Of a stretch of 64,000 nucleotides of DNA, positions 24,281 through 34,929 are shown in pieces. Location of the stretch: positions 62,001 through 126,000 of the forward strand of contig QJNS01000124.1 in NCBI GenBank assembly GCA_004154925.1, written 5' to 3'. The notes under the pieces were generated by a model that searched no databases, was not told the DNA's origin, and saw only the letters and a program-made list of their open reading frames with translations. The DNA comes from Monosporascus cannonballus (Eukaryota > Ascomycota > Sordariomycetes > Xylariales). Within the stretch, counting starts at the first letter, position 1, and every line of letters starts with the position of its first letter. Position numbers and translations under genes: made by a program.

Positions 24281-24560
24281 TAAATATGAATATCGGAATA
24301 TAAGTAAATATTATAAGTAAAAGGTTAACTTAGAAGTTTAATTTTAATTAATTTTTATAGATATTCTAGACCTTATCAGCGGTAACGTCATATATATTAT
24401 ATGTTTTAAAACTCACGAAAGTTTTGTCAGGATAATACATAATAATTGGAACAAACAATAGTTTAAGTAAATTTATATTGCAATATGCCGTAACTGGAAA
24501 ACGCTCGATCTTTTATTATTTAGATTAGAAATTGGTAGATTAAGCCTTTTATTAAATAGA
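24281..24560 (+). pseudogene. A2 aspartic protease, broken
   Basis: The D-T-G-A active site is read N-I-G-I at 24,289-24,300, aligned with A1 and with the intact site in A3. The catalytic Asp is lost. Confidence 0.6.
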
Positions 24561-24939
24561 GTTATATCTTAATGGTTATATAGATTATTATAAACGGTCG
24601 ACGGTCGAAAAATTATAAATTTAACGTTTTTCGTAAATAAATTTATATTATTAATATAAATAATTTAGCCAACGGACTAGATATTTTAAAATCTGGAAAA
24701 TAATAAGAATAAGCAATAATTAATTTCCTTATATACTTAGAAACTGTTTGGCGAATACATTCCGAAAGAGTAGCGGAAAAAAAACGTTTTTATTCATTAT
24801 AAGTAAACTATGTAATAAATTTAAGTTTAAGACAAATGTTTTTATTTAGCTTAATTTACCTCCTTTCGAAGGCGTAGCGAAAAATCTTCGAAAAAGGCAT
24901 CAGAAAAAACTCAAATATAAGACGGCTATATTATTTAAA

Positions 24940-25560
24940 AGCAGATATAAAGGTATTAATATTGTTTTTATTTAAAAAGGACGGTAATTTCAGATTATAC
25001 GTTAATTATGAGGAGTTGAATTGAGTCGCGATAGAAAACTAATATCTGTTATTTTTAATTACAGAAATAATAAATCTGTTGAGGTTAATTAAGATATTTT
25101 CGAAAATTAATTTTAAGGATATTTATTATTATGTTAGGGTTAAAAAATTCGAGCAGTAAAAAAGTTTTTTCCGAACATAATATAAGTAATTTAAATATAT
25201 AATTATATTATTTGGCTTTTTTAACACGCCGGGTACGTTTTAGGCTTATATATATCAGGTATTAATTAAATTAATTTATTATATATATGTATTATATTTA
25301 AATAATATATTTCTTTATGGGGATAACGAAAAATATATTGAAAGTATTTTAAATTCGTTTACCAAAGGTTGCGAAACTATTATTTATTTACCACAACGCT
25401 TAAATGCGGAATTGTTTTTTTTAAAAAGAATTAAAATTTATATTTACTATCGAGGGTTTCGAAAGAGAACGTTAATGGGTCGATATTATGAAAATATAAC
25501 TAAAGTCGACATTAATTTATAATATTTCAATGTTTTTAGAATTGCGGATTTTTGTCAGAA
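24940..25560 (+). pseudogene. A2 reverse transcriptase, broken
   Basis: The block KDGNFRLYVNYEELN at about 24,970 is the Gypsy RT signature. It is followed by a stop in place of a codon that A1 keeps as Arg, then by Y-Y-Y-V-R-V-K and an F-x-Y-I-I-I-L-F-G-F-F-N palm block. The Y-L-D-D box is Y-L-N-N at 25,295-25,306. Unlike A1, the frame is not interrupted by an insertion here, which defines the edges of the A1 insertion. Confidence 0.85.
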
Positions 25561-26899
25561 ATTGAACGCTTATTATTTACGTATTATTAAATTTATTATT
25601 AGGTTTTTAAAAAAAGCGTAGGGCAGAAATAAAGTAATAAATTTCCGGTAGCCCGAAAAGGTTAAAAAGACGTTTCGAAATTTAAAAAACGCCATTTAAA
25701 CGGCGACTATTTTTTAATATTAGGATAATGTCAAAAATATTAAAGTTAAAATAAATATTTTGGTAAAAGTTATATTAAGGATATGTTGAGAAGAATACGG
25801 AAAATATTAACGCCTAATTATATATTGGTTGCAAAATTTAAGTACAATCGAAAAACGGTAGGTCATAATGTAATAAAAATTATTAACGATTATAAAACAT
25901 TAAAATATTAGTAGTAAAATTTTAAAGGTATGGAAGAAGGTTTCTTAATATTTACCATTTATATGGTATTAAAGAATATAATAAAAGTGCCGACGCGTAG
26001 TCTTAGGAGAAAATTAGCTTTATCAGTTTACCGTTTCGCGTAATTTAATTGTAAGATTTAATATTAACTAGATGTTACTAACTCGGTAAATAAGTTATTT
26101 AAATACCTGTATTATATGCTGAAGGAAATTACGTATAAAAACGTAATCCTTATATTATTTAAAAAGTTCGAACTTAGTAATAATATGCTGGAAAACGTAC
26201 GAAAAACGGTGATAAATATATGCGAAATTTAAAGTATTATAAGGAGATAAAAAGCCTTATAAACGTAATGTAAAATTCGTTCGTTATAAAATTCTTAGAT
26301 AGATTTTAAAGAGTCGAAATTCAGGTAATTAGTATTTGCATAAAAAAAGCGGAGAAAGTTCGCTATACAATAGCAAAAGATTTTTATAAGAACAAAAAAA
26401 GCAAAAGATTATATATTTGCTGAATTTAGCGTTTATGAAGAACAATATAAACCCAAATTGTAAAACTAATATAATTAGCGGTTAAATGATAGTAATTACA
26501 AATTACGACCGTATTATAATCAGATTCTGAAACGTTTTGGGAACATAAAATTAATACTAAAGTTATTGATTGTAATTAATATATTTTACCTATTTTAATA
26601 AAAAGGTTGGCTAAAAACGAAACGGTATTATAACCGAAACTGTTTTAACAGTATTACGATCAGGTTCGAAAATTGCAAACCAAGAATTTAAATATTATAA
26701 AATTAATACGGATATTTAGATATAAAGCCGTAATAAGGAAAGGATATTTTTAAACTTAAATAAATTGTAATATTATCGGGATAAATTTATAACTTTATTA
26801 TAAGACGTTTGGCGGAAATAAATAAATAATTAATATTATAATAATCCGAAAATAAGATATAAAAAATATGTTTATAAGTTAAAACTACTAACCAAAACT

Positions 26900-27255
26900 T
26901 TATTTACGAAAATATGACAAACGGTATACGAAAATATATTCAATAATATCCGAATTATTAAGGCATAACAAATTTACGCTATAAATTATATGAATAGTTA
27001 TAGCTTTTGCCGTTACTTAAATATCCTTTATAAAAAATCTTGTTAAATTATATTAGGGAGCTTCTTAAAAATCTAAATTTGGACGAATTAAAGTGTAACG
27101 TATTTCTGGTAATTGTTAAGCGTTTTACAAAATTAGAATTATTTATTGTTATAGTTAAAACCTTAACCGTAATTAAATTAACCGGATTATTTTACGAAAA
27201 GGTTAAATATAAATTTGATACCTTAATTGGAATTATGAATAATAAAAATAAATGA
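26900..27255 (+). pseudogene. A2 integrase core, broken
   Basis: This holds the longest uninterrupted transposon frame in the window, 71 codons at 27,040-27,255, including FLVIVKRFTKLELFIV and KTLTVIKLTGLFYEKVKY. It matches the A1 core, but the first catalytic Asp (V-D-R-F in A1) reads Lys here. The open frame is a chance survivor, not a working gene. Confidence 0.85.
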
Positions 27256-27909
27256 TTAATAAATTAATTGTACGAGAAAGTTTGCAAAAAGCAAAACATA
27301 AAACGGCGAATATCGACCTTTTATTATTTGCAAATTAAGAAGTAAACGGAACGTATTTATTAAATTTTAAAATCTTATTTCTATAATTATATTAATAAAT
27401 ATTAAAATAATTAGAAATATTTATTGCAAAATACGAAATCGGTATATAATTATATACAAAACGTATTTACTAGTTATTGTTTATTCGAAACCTTATATGG
27501 ATATTATTTAAGGATAATAAAATGTTTTTTTATAAAGGTTTAAAGAATAAGTATAAGGAATTAAAAAACGTTGCGAAAAGAATAACGGCTGTTCGTTAAG
27601 TAATGAATGAATATTAGAAAAAATAATGGTTACCTAGAAAAAATATTACAATTAGCGTTATACGTTTATAGAATTTTAATTTGAATAATAGGTAAATTTA
27701 TTGATTAAAAATTCTAAATTTAGAAATAAAACCTTCGCATTTATTTATTTCCGGGTAATAATTTAAAAAATAAATAAGTTTTTAAGCGTATAAAGTAATT
27801 TTTCTTATTAAAAATTCACGGGTGTATAATGTATTCCCAGTATTTTTATTAGAACCGTAATATAATCGAAAACCAGATAGCATTTAAATAACGTTGTTAA
27901 ATCTAATAA

Positions 27910-28060
27910 AAAAAATCAGAAAGATAAGTGGTAAAGGATATTATCCGTTACTGAAATAACCGGGGATAACGCAAATACCTAATTAAATAAGAAAGTTAGC
28001 CCGTTAAATATAAAATGTTAAAGTTTTGAACGTACTTTAAATATATAATCAAAATATTAC
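27910..28060 (+). pseudogene. A2 chromodomain, broken
   Basis: Aligns at nucleotide level with A1 10,621-10,760. The reading is more damaged than in A1; the call depends mostly on that alignment. Confidence 0.55.
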
Positions 28061-28099
28061 AATATAATAAAAAAAGGATAGATATATATTAAAAAAACT

Positions 28100-29745
28100 A
28101 AGACGACCAAAGAACCGCAATGTAATAATAGGTTAATCGAAAATTCATCGCCTAATAATTACGGAATTATTAAAAATAATGCCAGATAAAATTAAAATAT
28201 TAACGTTAAAATATTACTTAATTATATTATTATTTTTAAGCTTTTGGCACATAATTATTTTATCGTATACCGGCCCAAAACCGATAAACAATATAAAAAA
28301 AATAAGTTTTAAATCGGAAAATAACATTTCGCGTTTAATTATTATGGTTTATGTTAATTAGCCTTTAATAGGCGTATTAAGAAATTAATATAACAATATC
28401 GAAAAGCGATTGAAAAATCTACGATAACAAAAAGTGGGTATATTTCTTAAATTTATTAGACATAGAACCCCGAAAGAATATAGGAACGTTTTATTTTTTA
28501 CGAAGAATAAAGCTTAAATAAGCGGAATATAGTATGTTATGAATTAAAAATAAAGGGCCGTTCTTAAAACGTTTAACGTACTTAGATATAGTAGTAATTT
28601 TCCAGGTAAAATTATTTTTTAATTATGGTTATTAATAAGTATTAAAATTTTATTAAAACGTCGAAAAATGGGCAGAAAATGTTCGTAAGTAAAAAGCGTA
28701 ACAGTATAACGGTTTTCGAAAGCTATTTTATTTAGGGAGGTATGTTTAAATTAAGCTTAATCGGAAATTAATTACGGAATAATAAAAAGAAAATCGTATT
28801 ATTTATAAGAAGGACTTAACTTTATAAACCTATAAAACGTCGTTAAAATTGGACCTTTATACCCATAATAAACGATCGAAAATTAATTTCTGATATATTA
28901 AAAAAACTATATTCCTTTATAATAATTTCGTTAAAGGCGAATTTGATTTCGCCAAAAATATCGAGTTAACGACTGATTACGATTACGTCGGAACGTTTGT
29001 ATTAAGTACTTAAAGTACGAATTTTTTCGAATTTATTAATTAACTCATAATCATTCGGTACTAAATTAAGAAATTATTGAGGCGATATTTTTAAAAATGA
29101 TCGTAATTTAAATGAAAATTCAATAGCGATATTGATAATGTTAAAAATAATTATGTATTACCCGAAAATAATCTTAATAATAATTAATTACGATATAATT
29201 TAAGGTGTTTAAAGCTTAAATACAAACCGTACAATAATCGAAATAATGTTTTATTATGTAAATATAATACGACTTATTATTGTGCGCAATACGATTAATA
29301 TTTATTTTATTACCAGCATCTAAAAAATAACGTTCAAACAATCCTAATTATTATGAATATTAAAATCTTATTTTTGGTAAAATTCCTTATAAGAAAAAAA
29401 TATAGCGAGCGAAGAAAAAACGGAAATTATACGTAAAATAAATAGAAAAGACGAAATAAAAATAAAGAAAAAAGGAAGGCCGAACGAAACGTGAAGGTAG
29501 AAAAAATGGAGATCTAGGTGTGAAACGAAAGAGAAATAAAGTAGAATTAAGAAACAGGTTATAAAAATATTTAGGCACAATATAATTAATTATATGATAT
29601 AATACGTATTAATGATGACGGCATTACATATAATATAATAAATTTTACGTGCTTTTAACAAAGAATTATCGATAAATATATGTAATTATATTTACAAAAC
29701 GCGTTATATTAATTAAATAATATTATTATTAAACATTGACAATTT
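28100..29745 (+). pseudogene. Extra region of A2 downstream of the chromodomain, unassigned
   Basis: Aligned along its length with A1 10,860-12,399. A 60-codon frame starts at 28,179 (MPDKIKILTLKYYL) and the same frame continues through RIP-type stops. A one-base deletion near 28,610 relative to A1 shifts the frame; past it A2 reads INKY, a stop, NFIKTSKNGQK and S-I-T-V-F-E-S-Y, in agreement with A1. Near the end (29,257-29,295) the reading C-K-Y-N-T-T-Y-Y-C-A-Q-Y-D looks like half of a zinc-binding site. A Lys/Arg/Glu-rich tail follows (about 29,395-29,540). Minus-strand frames at 29,368-29,580 are shadows of this purine-rich tail. Confidence 0.45.
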
Positions 29746-29757
29746 AAAAAGGGTAAA
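29746..29757 (+). promoter_or_regulatory. A2 polypurine tract
   Basis: AAAAAGGGTAAA just before the 3' LTR, matching the A1 site at 12,400-12,411. Confidence 0.5.
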
Positions 29758-29761
29758 TAAT

Positions 29762-29968
29762 TATAAGAATATATCCTTAATAAAATTAAGGCGGGCAACC
29801 GACCAGTTATCAATTAGTTACCGACCCATTTATTAATAGAAATTTACTATATGGCAGTTAATGAAAAACGCCAAATAGAAATAACCTAATATATTTATTT
29901 CTTGGAATCTGCTTTACGATTGGTCGAAGATTACCTTACCCTAGCTTATAGCTGTCCATTATCTTACA
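29762..29968 (+). repeat. Family A 3' LTR of A2
   Basis: 207 bp ending TTACA, followed by ATAAA, the right copy of the target duplication. Confidence 0.9.
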
Positions 29969-30231
29969 ATAAAATATAAGAAAAATAAATATTAAAGAAA
30001 ATTACGATATAACGTTATTATTAATAAAACGAAATTTAACTAATTAAATAACCATTTGAAATAATAATTTCAAATATTAAAGAATTTAATTAATATTTTA
30101 CTATAATATTATTAACATAAATAGCTTTGTATTAAGAAAGCTAATAAAACATTACTAGAATATAACGAATAAGATTATAAAATAATCTCAAAAAATGTTT
30201 ATTTACGAAGTTTTATCTTATTTATAATTTC

Positions 30232-30850
30232 AACGAAAACGAATGACGAACTTTTAAAATTTATTTAGAAAACTGGTTATAAAAAGGATAAATTCGATTT
30301 TCGAAATTATACGTAAGGTATCTTATGTTTTTATATTTAAAAATGACAAATTACAGTTTATAATTAATTATGAATAATTTGATAATATTCTAATGGAAGA
30401 TCGAATATTATTATCCTTAATTATTATAATAGAAAAGCGATTTTATAGGATTTAGTGATTTACGGAATTTAATTTTGAAAATGAATATAATTTTATTAAA
30501 GTTAAAAAGGGATACGAATAAAAAACAACTAAAAAAGCAAAATATAGATTATTTAAATATTTAATAATATCAGTAGAATTTATAAAAATATTCATAGCTT
30601 TTTAAGAGATACTAAATTATGTATTACGAATGTATTTCGACGTTTTTGTTATATATTACCTTAACGATATCACTATTTATTCGAAAACAGAAAAAGAATA
30701 TGTAAAATATGTCCATAAAATCAATTAAACTTTATAAGATATTAAGTTTTTAATCAACGTAAAAGAATTAATTCTATAATTAAAAATTTAAACATGTAAA
30801 ATATATTGGTACCCCAGAATATATGAAAATGGATTTCAAAAAAGTCAGTA
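30232..30850 (+). pseudogene. C1 reverse transcriptase, broken
   Basis: Plus-strand reading gives N-E-x-x-R-T-F-K-I-Y-L-E-N-W-L, a stop, K-G, then LKNDKLQFIINYE and M-E-D-R-x-L-L-S-L-I: the Gypsy RT entry (E-L-x-x-L-x-x-Y-L-x-x-x-L-x-x-G-x-I, then K-K-D-G-x-L-R-x-x-x-D-Y). The catalytic box YLNDITIYSKTEKEYVKYV begins near 30,654, with one Asp changed to Asn. It is clearly different from family A RT. It belongs to C1, the element into which A2 inserted 260 bp to the left. Confidence 0.8.
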
Positions 30851-31049
30851 AAATTATAAAATAACACACCTTAAAAATAATTAAGGAAATATAGGTATTT
30901 TTCGCGTTACTTAATTATTACAGAAAGTTTATCCGTAATTTCTATAAGATTATTATACCTTGAATTAACCGTATTAAGGAAAAAAATTTAAATAAATATT
31001 ATACACCGAAGAAACCTTTAAAAAAGTAGAAATCCGATTATCAATAAGT

Positions 31050-31400
31050 TAATATTAATTATGTACGACCTGATATATTTCGTGAAATTAAGATCCGATT
31101 TTTTGAATTATATGTTAAACGCGGTAATTAAATAATAAAATAATTAAGGCAATTGATATTTTATTATATATTTTTCATATACATTAAATGGAGCCGAATT
31201 TAATTACGTTATTGCAGATTAAAGATTTATTGTTATTATTATATTTTTTTCAGAAATTTCAGGATTTTCTTAAAGAATATCTTTATTGAATTAAGATTTT
31301 TGCTGATTATTAAAATTTTATCTCTTTTATTACAACGAAAGAACTTCTCGAGCGATAATTACGATACATAAAAAATGGGGAATTTTGATTTGGTTATTAT
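31050..31400 (+). pseudogene. C1 RNase H, broken
   Basis: NFISFITTKELLER at 31,313-31,354 followed by a stop and LRY is the N-L-x-x-F-x-T-T-K-x-L-x-x-R-Q-x-R-W block at the end of Gypsy RNase H. Upstream sequence aligns only loosely with the rest of the domain. Confidence 0.65.
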
Positions 31401-32684
31401 TTACAAAAAAAAGTTCAAAACAAATAAAGCAAATATTTTAACAAAGGGTTGAAATTTCGAAAGGAAGTTGACTAAAATTAATTATATAATCTTCGAAATT
31501 ACTTTAAAAGGAAACTTACGGTTTTATTAAATTTCAATAATACGGATTATGGTATACGATATATATTGGGAAATTTGAAGATAGAATAATAATGTATTAA
31601 AAAATAATTAAACAAATAAGGTATAGGGTCCAGAAAATATTAAGAAAGCTTAATACGCGATATATACAAATATTAACTGGCTAAATATTTAGGGATTTAT
31701 AAATTCTTAAAATATATTTAAAATAATTATGATTTATATAAAATGAAAATAATAATTTAAAAACTATAATAATAATATGGCATTAAAAATACGACTACAA
31801 TATAACGATATATACTATATAAAAATTATAACTATTGATGATTTTAAAAAAAAAACAATAAAATTCCATTATTGTAAGTTTTATCACCGAATTTCCTTTA
31901 CTAAAATATCTGGTAATAAATGTATATTATATCAGTATTTTCGTTATCGTCGACAGATTGACAAAGCTTTCTTCTTTCTTATCTTATCAAGAAGGTATTA
32001 ATACTATACAAACGGCATACGTTTTCTGAAAAGCTATATTTAATATATATAGACTATTATACAAAATTATTTCCGATAAAAAATACGTCTATTTTTGTTA
32101 CGGCACGAGAACAAGGGCGTAGCCATCAAACTACTAAAAGTGGAACGTTGTCAGCTCGAGCACTTGCAATCTTGTTCTGCCCTATATATCTACGAGGTGT
32201 TACTTAGTACTATGACAATTTTTAACTTTTAATAAAACCTTATAATATAAATCGATTTGAACTAGAAATTATTTGATATATTTAGGTTTTCAATATATAA
32301 ATATATAAAATAATTTACCTAAATATTAAAACCTTATTTATGATTTTATAGTAATCATAAATAAAAACTTAAATTAAAAAATACTTATTACTTAATTAGT
32401 TTCTAATATTAACTATTATGAAAATATTTAAATAACCCTAATAAATGTCTATTTCGTATTTATACCCGATATTTATATAAACGCATACGATAAACCTATT
32501 AATATCAAAATTGTATAAACGTTAAAATAATTTAAATAACTATATTAGAAAGTAAAAAAAAAGTTGAAATTCGTACGTAACTAAATATATGAATATTATA
32601 AAAAGAAAATTTGAAAGTATTAATTTTCTGAAAAACAAAATTAATTCATATTGCCATAAAAGATATCTAAAAAACCCTAATTAA
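31401..32684 (+). pseudogene. C1 integrase region, mostly unreadable
   Basis: By position this should be the integrase zinc-binding domain and core, between RNase H and the integrase C-terminal domain. I could not read the catalytic residues. A 74-codon open frame at 31,777-32,001 has no recognisable domain. A small GC-normal insertion splits the region at about 32,102-32,203. Confidence 0.4.
32102..32203. mobile_element. Small GC-normal insertion with inverted ends, MITE-like
   Basis: About 100 bp of normal composition in mutated C1 integrase. AGAACAAG (32,108-32,115) is mirrored by CTTGTTCT (32,171-32,178), extended by GGCA/TGCC with a two-base slip. TGTTAC occurs just before (32,096-32,101) and again at 32,198-32,203, possibly a 6-bp target duplication, though the right copy lies about 17 bp beyond the inverted end. 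No ORF. The transposon reading is tentative. Confidence 0.35.
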
Positions 32685-32832
32685 AATCTCGATTCTAAAT
32701 ATATCGGTTTATATAAAATTATTAAGGAAACCTCGGAAAATAAGTATTAATTAGAACTTTTACTTAAAATTAAACATTATTTAGTTTTCTATATATCCTC
32801 ACTTGAATTAAAATTAAATATAATTAAAGTTT
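32685..32832 (+). pseudogene. C1 integrase C-terminal (GPY/F-type) domain, broken
   Basis: Reads S-K-Y-I-G-L-Y-K-I-I-K-E-T-S, then Y-x-L-E-L-L-L-K-I, H-Y-x-V-F-Y-I-S-S-L-E-L. This is the Gypsy order L-x-x-K-x-x-G-P-Y-K-I, Y-x-L-x-L-P, H-x-V-F-H-V-S-x-L, with His changed to Tyr as RIP does. The domain binds DNA next to the integrase core. Confidence 0.7.
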
Positions 32833-32917
32833 ATAAGAAATAATTTAATATAAAAATAAAATTAAACAGATATATTAAATAAAAAAATCCTTAATACAGA
32901 CAAATAGATGTACTTGA

Positions 32918-32993
32918 TATCTAATTTAATAAAGATATTATCCAGATTTCGAAAATATCTGGAAACCCGCAAGAAATCTTATAAACATCTAAT
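32918..32993 (+). pseudogene. C1 chromodomain, broken
   Basis: Reads Y-L-I, two stops, then R-YYPDFENIWKPARNL. The order Y-L-V-K-W, G-Y-P, N-T-W-E-P and N-L is diagnostic of a chromodomain. C1 is therefore a second, distinct chromovirus family. Confidence 0.75.
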
Positions 32994-33151
32994 TCCTATT
33001 AAAGAACTTTAACTAATAACGCCGAAAATATCTTACGAAATAATCAAGTTAATAATTAACTAATCGGTGATAGCAAAATTGGCTTAATTAAGAAAGACTA
33101 CGACGGGTATCGAAATAACCATTTTAACTATTAATTATTTTTGGTTTTATT

Positions 33152-33374
33152 TAAAACGTTCGAATTTTTCCATTATTTCAGCACTTTTAATATTATAACG
33201 AACTATTTTCATGCCCCGATAATAAAAAATTCTTCCGTTATTTTTAAAGGCGATTTAGTTTATTAGCAACGGTATGTAATGCTTTTCGGGCCTATTTTTC
33301 TTACGGTGCTTTTCGTCTAGAAATTTCTTATATTCAACTTTAAACGGCTCGAAAACGTTATAAAAATCGCTATA
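33152..33374 (-). pseudogene. Possible Tc1/pogo (Fot1-like) transposase C-terminal fragment
   Basis: On the minus strand, opposite to C1, one frame is open except for one TAA: NVFEPFKVEYKKFLDEKH, then HYIPLLIN, the stop, and IAFKNNGRIFYYRGMKIV. This order resembles the end of fungal pogo/Fot1 transposases (D-V-x-x-F-x-P-L/F-K-x-x-Y, then A-F-x-x-x-N-I-x-x-G-F-R-x-x-G-I-x-P), a DDE enzyme of cut-and-paste transposons. The match is by eye and partial; the catalytic residues lie outside the fragment. The N-terminal side runs into the poly-A tract and gap. It probably inserted between the C1 chromodomain and its 3' LTR. Confidence 0.4.
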
Positions 33375-33445
33375 ACGAACATGTTACCCATATTTTTCTA
33401 AATTACAAAAAACCTTTTAATCTACTCTTCTTTTTTTATAACGAA

Positions 33446-33448
<3 letters not shown>

Positions 33449-33500
<52 letters not shown>

Positions 33501-33530
33501 AAAAAAAAAAGGTTAAAAAGTTTTTAAAAA
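33449..33530. repeat. Poly-A tract of 45 bases and low-quality tail before gap
   Basis: An unbroken run of A at 33,449-33,493 is followed by TTTT, 13 more A and a few mixed bases up to the N gap. It reads like a homopolymer on which sequencing or assembly failed. Confidence 0.8.
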
Positions 33531-33540
33531 NNNNNNNNNN
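33531..33540. other. Assembly gap (10 N)
   Basis: Ten N bases join two contigs. The sequence right of the gap (33,541-33,608) repeats that at 33,381-33,448 with about 8 mismatches, mostly to A, so the contigs probably overlap and the gap is not real. Confidence 0.95.
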
Positions 33541-33625
33541 ATGTTACCAATATTTTTCAAAATTAAAAAAAACCTTTTAATAAACTATTCTTTTTTTATA
33601 ACCAAAGAAAAAAAAAAAAAAAAAA
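33541..33625. repeat. Near-duplicate of sequence left of the gap, probable assembly artefact
   Basis: Begins ATGTTACCAATATTTTTC as against ATGTTACCCATATTTTTC at 33,381, and ends in another A run. The 67-codon open frame at 33,541-33,744 exists only because of this join and is not a gene. Confidence 0.75.
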
Positions 33626-33651
33626 ACACAATAAAATCCAAACGAATAATC

Positions 33652-34176
33652 TGTTCTAACAAAAAAAAGGTTAATACGTTTGTACAAACGAGACTTTTTA
33701 ATAAGATTAAATATAATAAAATAAAAAACAGAAGAAATTTATAAGAACTTTCAAACCGAAAATTTTAAAAAGAAGGAAATCGTATTATAACCGAATAAAC
33801 TTAACGGACCTATAAAACGTTTAAGATAAAAATAAAAGTATACTGAACACAGAATAAATTACGTAACAAATTTAAGGCTTTCAATAGCCTTAACGTCTTA
33901 AACCTATTAAATTACGTAAAAAAATTAAAAGGTTTAAAGAACATAAAAAGTTAAATACTTTAAGCACCTTAATATAAATATAAAATATATACCCTTATTA
34001 TTTCTATAATATAAATAGTAACAGATTGCAATAACAATTCCTTATCCAAAACGCTTTTGGTATTACGAAACGTAAGAAAGTTACTATATCTATTGCTTAG
34101 ATTTCTACGATATTTCTGCTAACATAAACCCGTACGACTTAGGTTTAATAGTTGGTTAAATCTTTTAGCCATGACA
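33652..34176 (+). repeat. Family C 3' LTR of C1
   Basis: Begins TGTTCTAACA and ends TGACA; aligns with 19,762-20,307, most clearly in the last 220 bp. Confidence 0.65.
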
Positions 34177-34929
34177 TTTTCCACAAATTCGAAATCTTTA
34201 TATGTAAAGCTAATAAAGTTTAATAATATAAAAAATATAATTATATATCTTTTACATTTATATTAATTACAAAGAACCATTTAATTTTTTCTTTAATTAG
34301 TTATTATTTTTATATAATACAAAGTTCATTTTAACATAATAATTATCTAGTAAGTAAGATTTTGTTATTATTTAAGTAAAATAATTTATTTTCTATATCC
34401 GTTATTATAACGCACTTCAGGCTTTTATATATCAGTATAGCCTTAATCTGAATATACTATAATTTCTAGTTAATATTATCTTTAATCAGCAAGAGCTTAT
34501 TAAAAATACGTATAATTCTTAAGCATTTAAATAAAACGAAAAAGTTATATAAACTTTTCAAATCAAATAGGAAAAAGTAGTTTAATGAAGACCAGAATTT
34601 CATAATAAAAAAAGGGGATTTAGGCGATATTTAATGTGAAAAAAGTATAATTTGATAAAAATTCAAGTGAGATATAAAGGAGTATTGTTATTGTTATTCT
34701 TGCTAGAAGTTATTCGTATCCGGGGCTCATAATCTTTAAAAAATTTAGACAGAAAATAAGGTTATCCTGAAAGGTTTATGTATAGGAAAACGTATCGGAG
34801 AGATTTAAGGTATATTGTAGAAGATAAAACTACCTATATTTAAGCTATAGAAATCTAATAATAGCTGGGAGCATTCAAGGCTATATATATAAATAATAGC
34901 TTGTTAAACTTTATTGTTCCATTATTAAT
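34177..34929. other. Transition from AT-rich repeat to gene island
   Basis: Composition rises gradually from AT-rich to near normal between about 34,600 and 34,930. No gene is supported. GACTTTGGAAG and repeats of GAAGACTTTGG-type words at 34,950-34,985 lie at the edge. Confidence 0.5.

Larger units (their letters stand above)
22531..29968 (+). mobile_element. Element A2: second full-length family A chromovirus, nested in C1
   Basis: The LTRs at 22,531-22,737 and 29,762-29,968 are both 207 bp and flanked by identical ATAAA (22,526-22,530 and 29,969-29,973), a perfect target duplication. The internal region repeats the A1 order: zinc knuckle (23,993), protease (24,289-24,300, read N-I-G-I), RT (24.94 kb, Y-L-D-D read Y-L-N-N at 25,295-25,306), integrase (27.04-27.26 kb), chromodomain (about 27.9-28.05 kb) and the unassigned extra region (28.1-29.75 kb). 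At 7,438 bp it has the native length, as it lacks the insertion that A1 has in RT. All domains have stops. Confidence 0.9.
19762..34176 (+). mobile_element. Element C1: Ty3/Gypsy chromovirus split by nested element A2
   Basis: Direct copies of a 525-546-bp LTR (19,762-20,307 and 33,652-34,176) enclose a region containing the complete element A2 (22,531-29,968). Removing A2 leaves about 7.0 kb, a normal Gypsy length. To the left of A2 lies an A-rich plus-sense region where gag would be. To the right are, in order, RT (30.23 kb), RNase H (31.31 kb), an integrase C-terminal domain and a chromodomain (32.69-32.99 kb). A2 has a perfect 5-bp ATAAA duplication, so it inserted into existing C1 sequence. 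I see no clear target duplication for C1. The join of the two C1 halves is inferred from LTR similarity and domain order. Confidence 0.7.

Noticed and set aside
29368..29580. Two overlapping minus-strand Phe-rich frames
   Set aside because: Shadows of the purine-rich tail of the A2 extra region.
33541..33744. 67-codon Lys-rich frame right after the gap
   Set aside because: Starts at a probable assembly artefact and runs through an A homopolymer.
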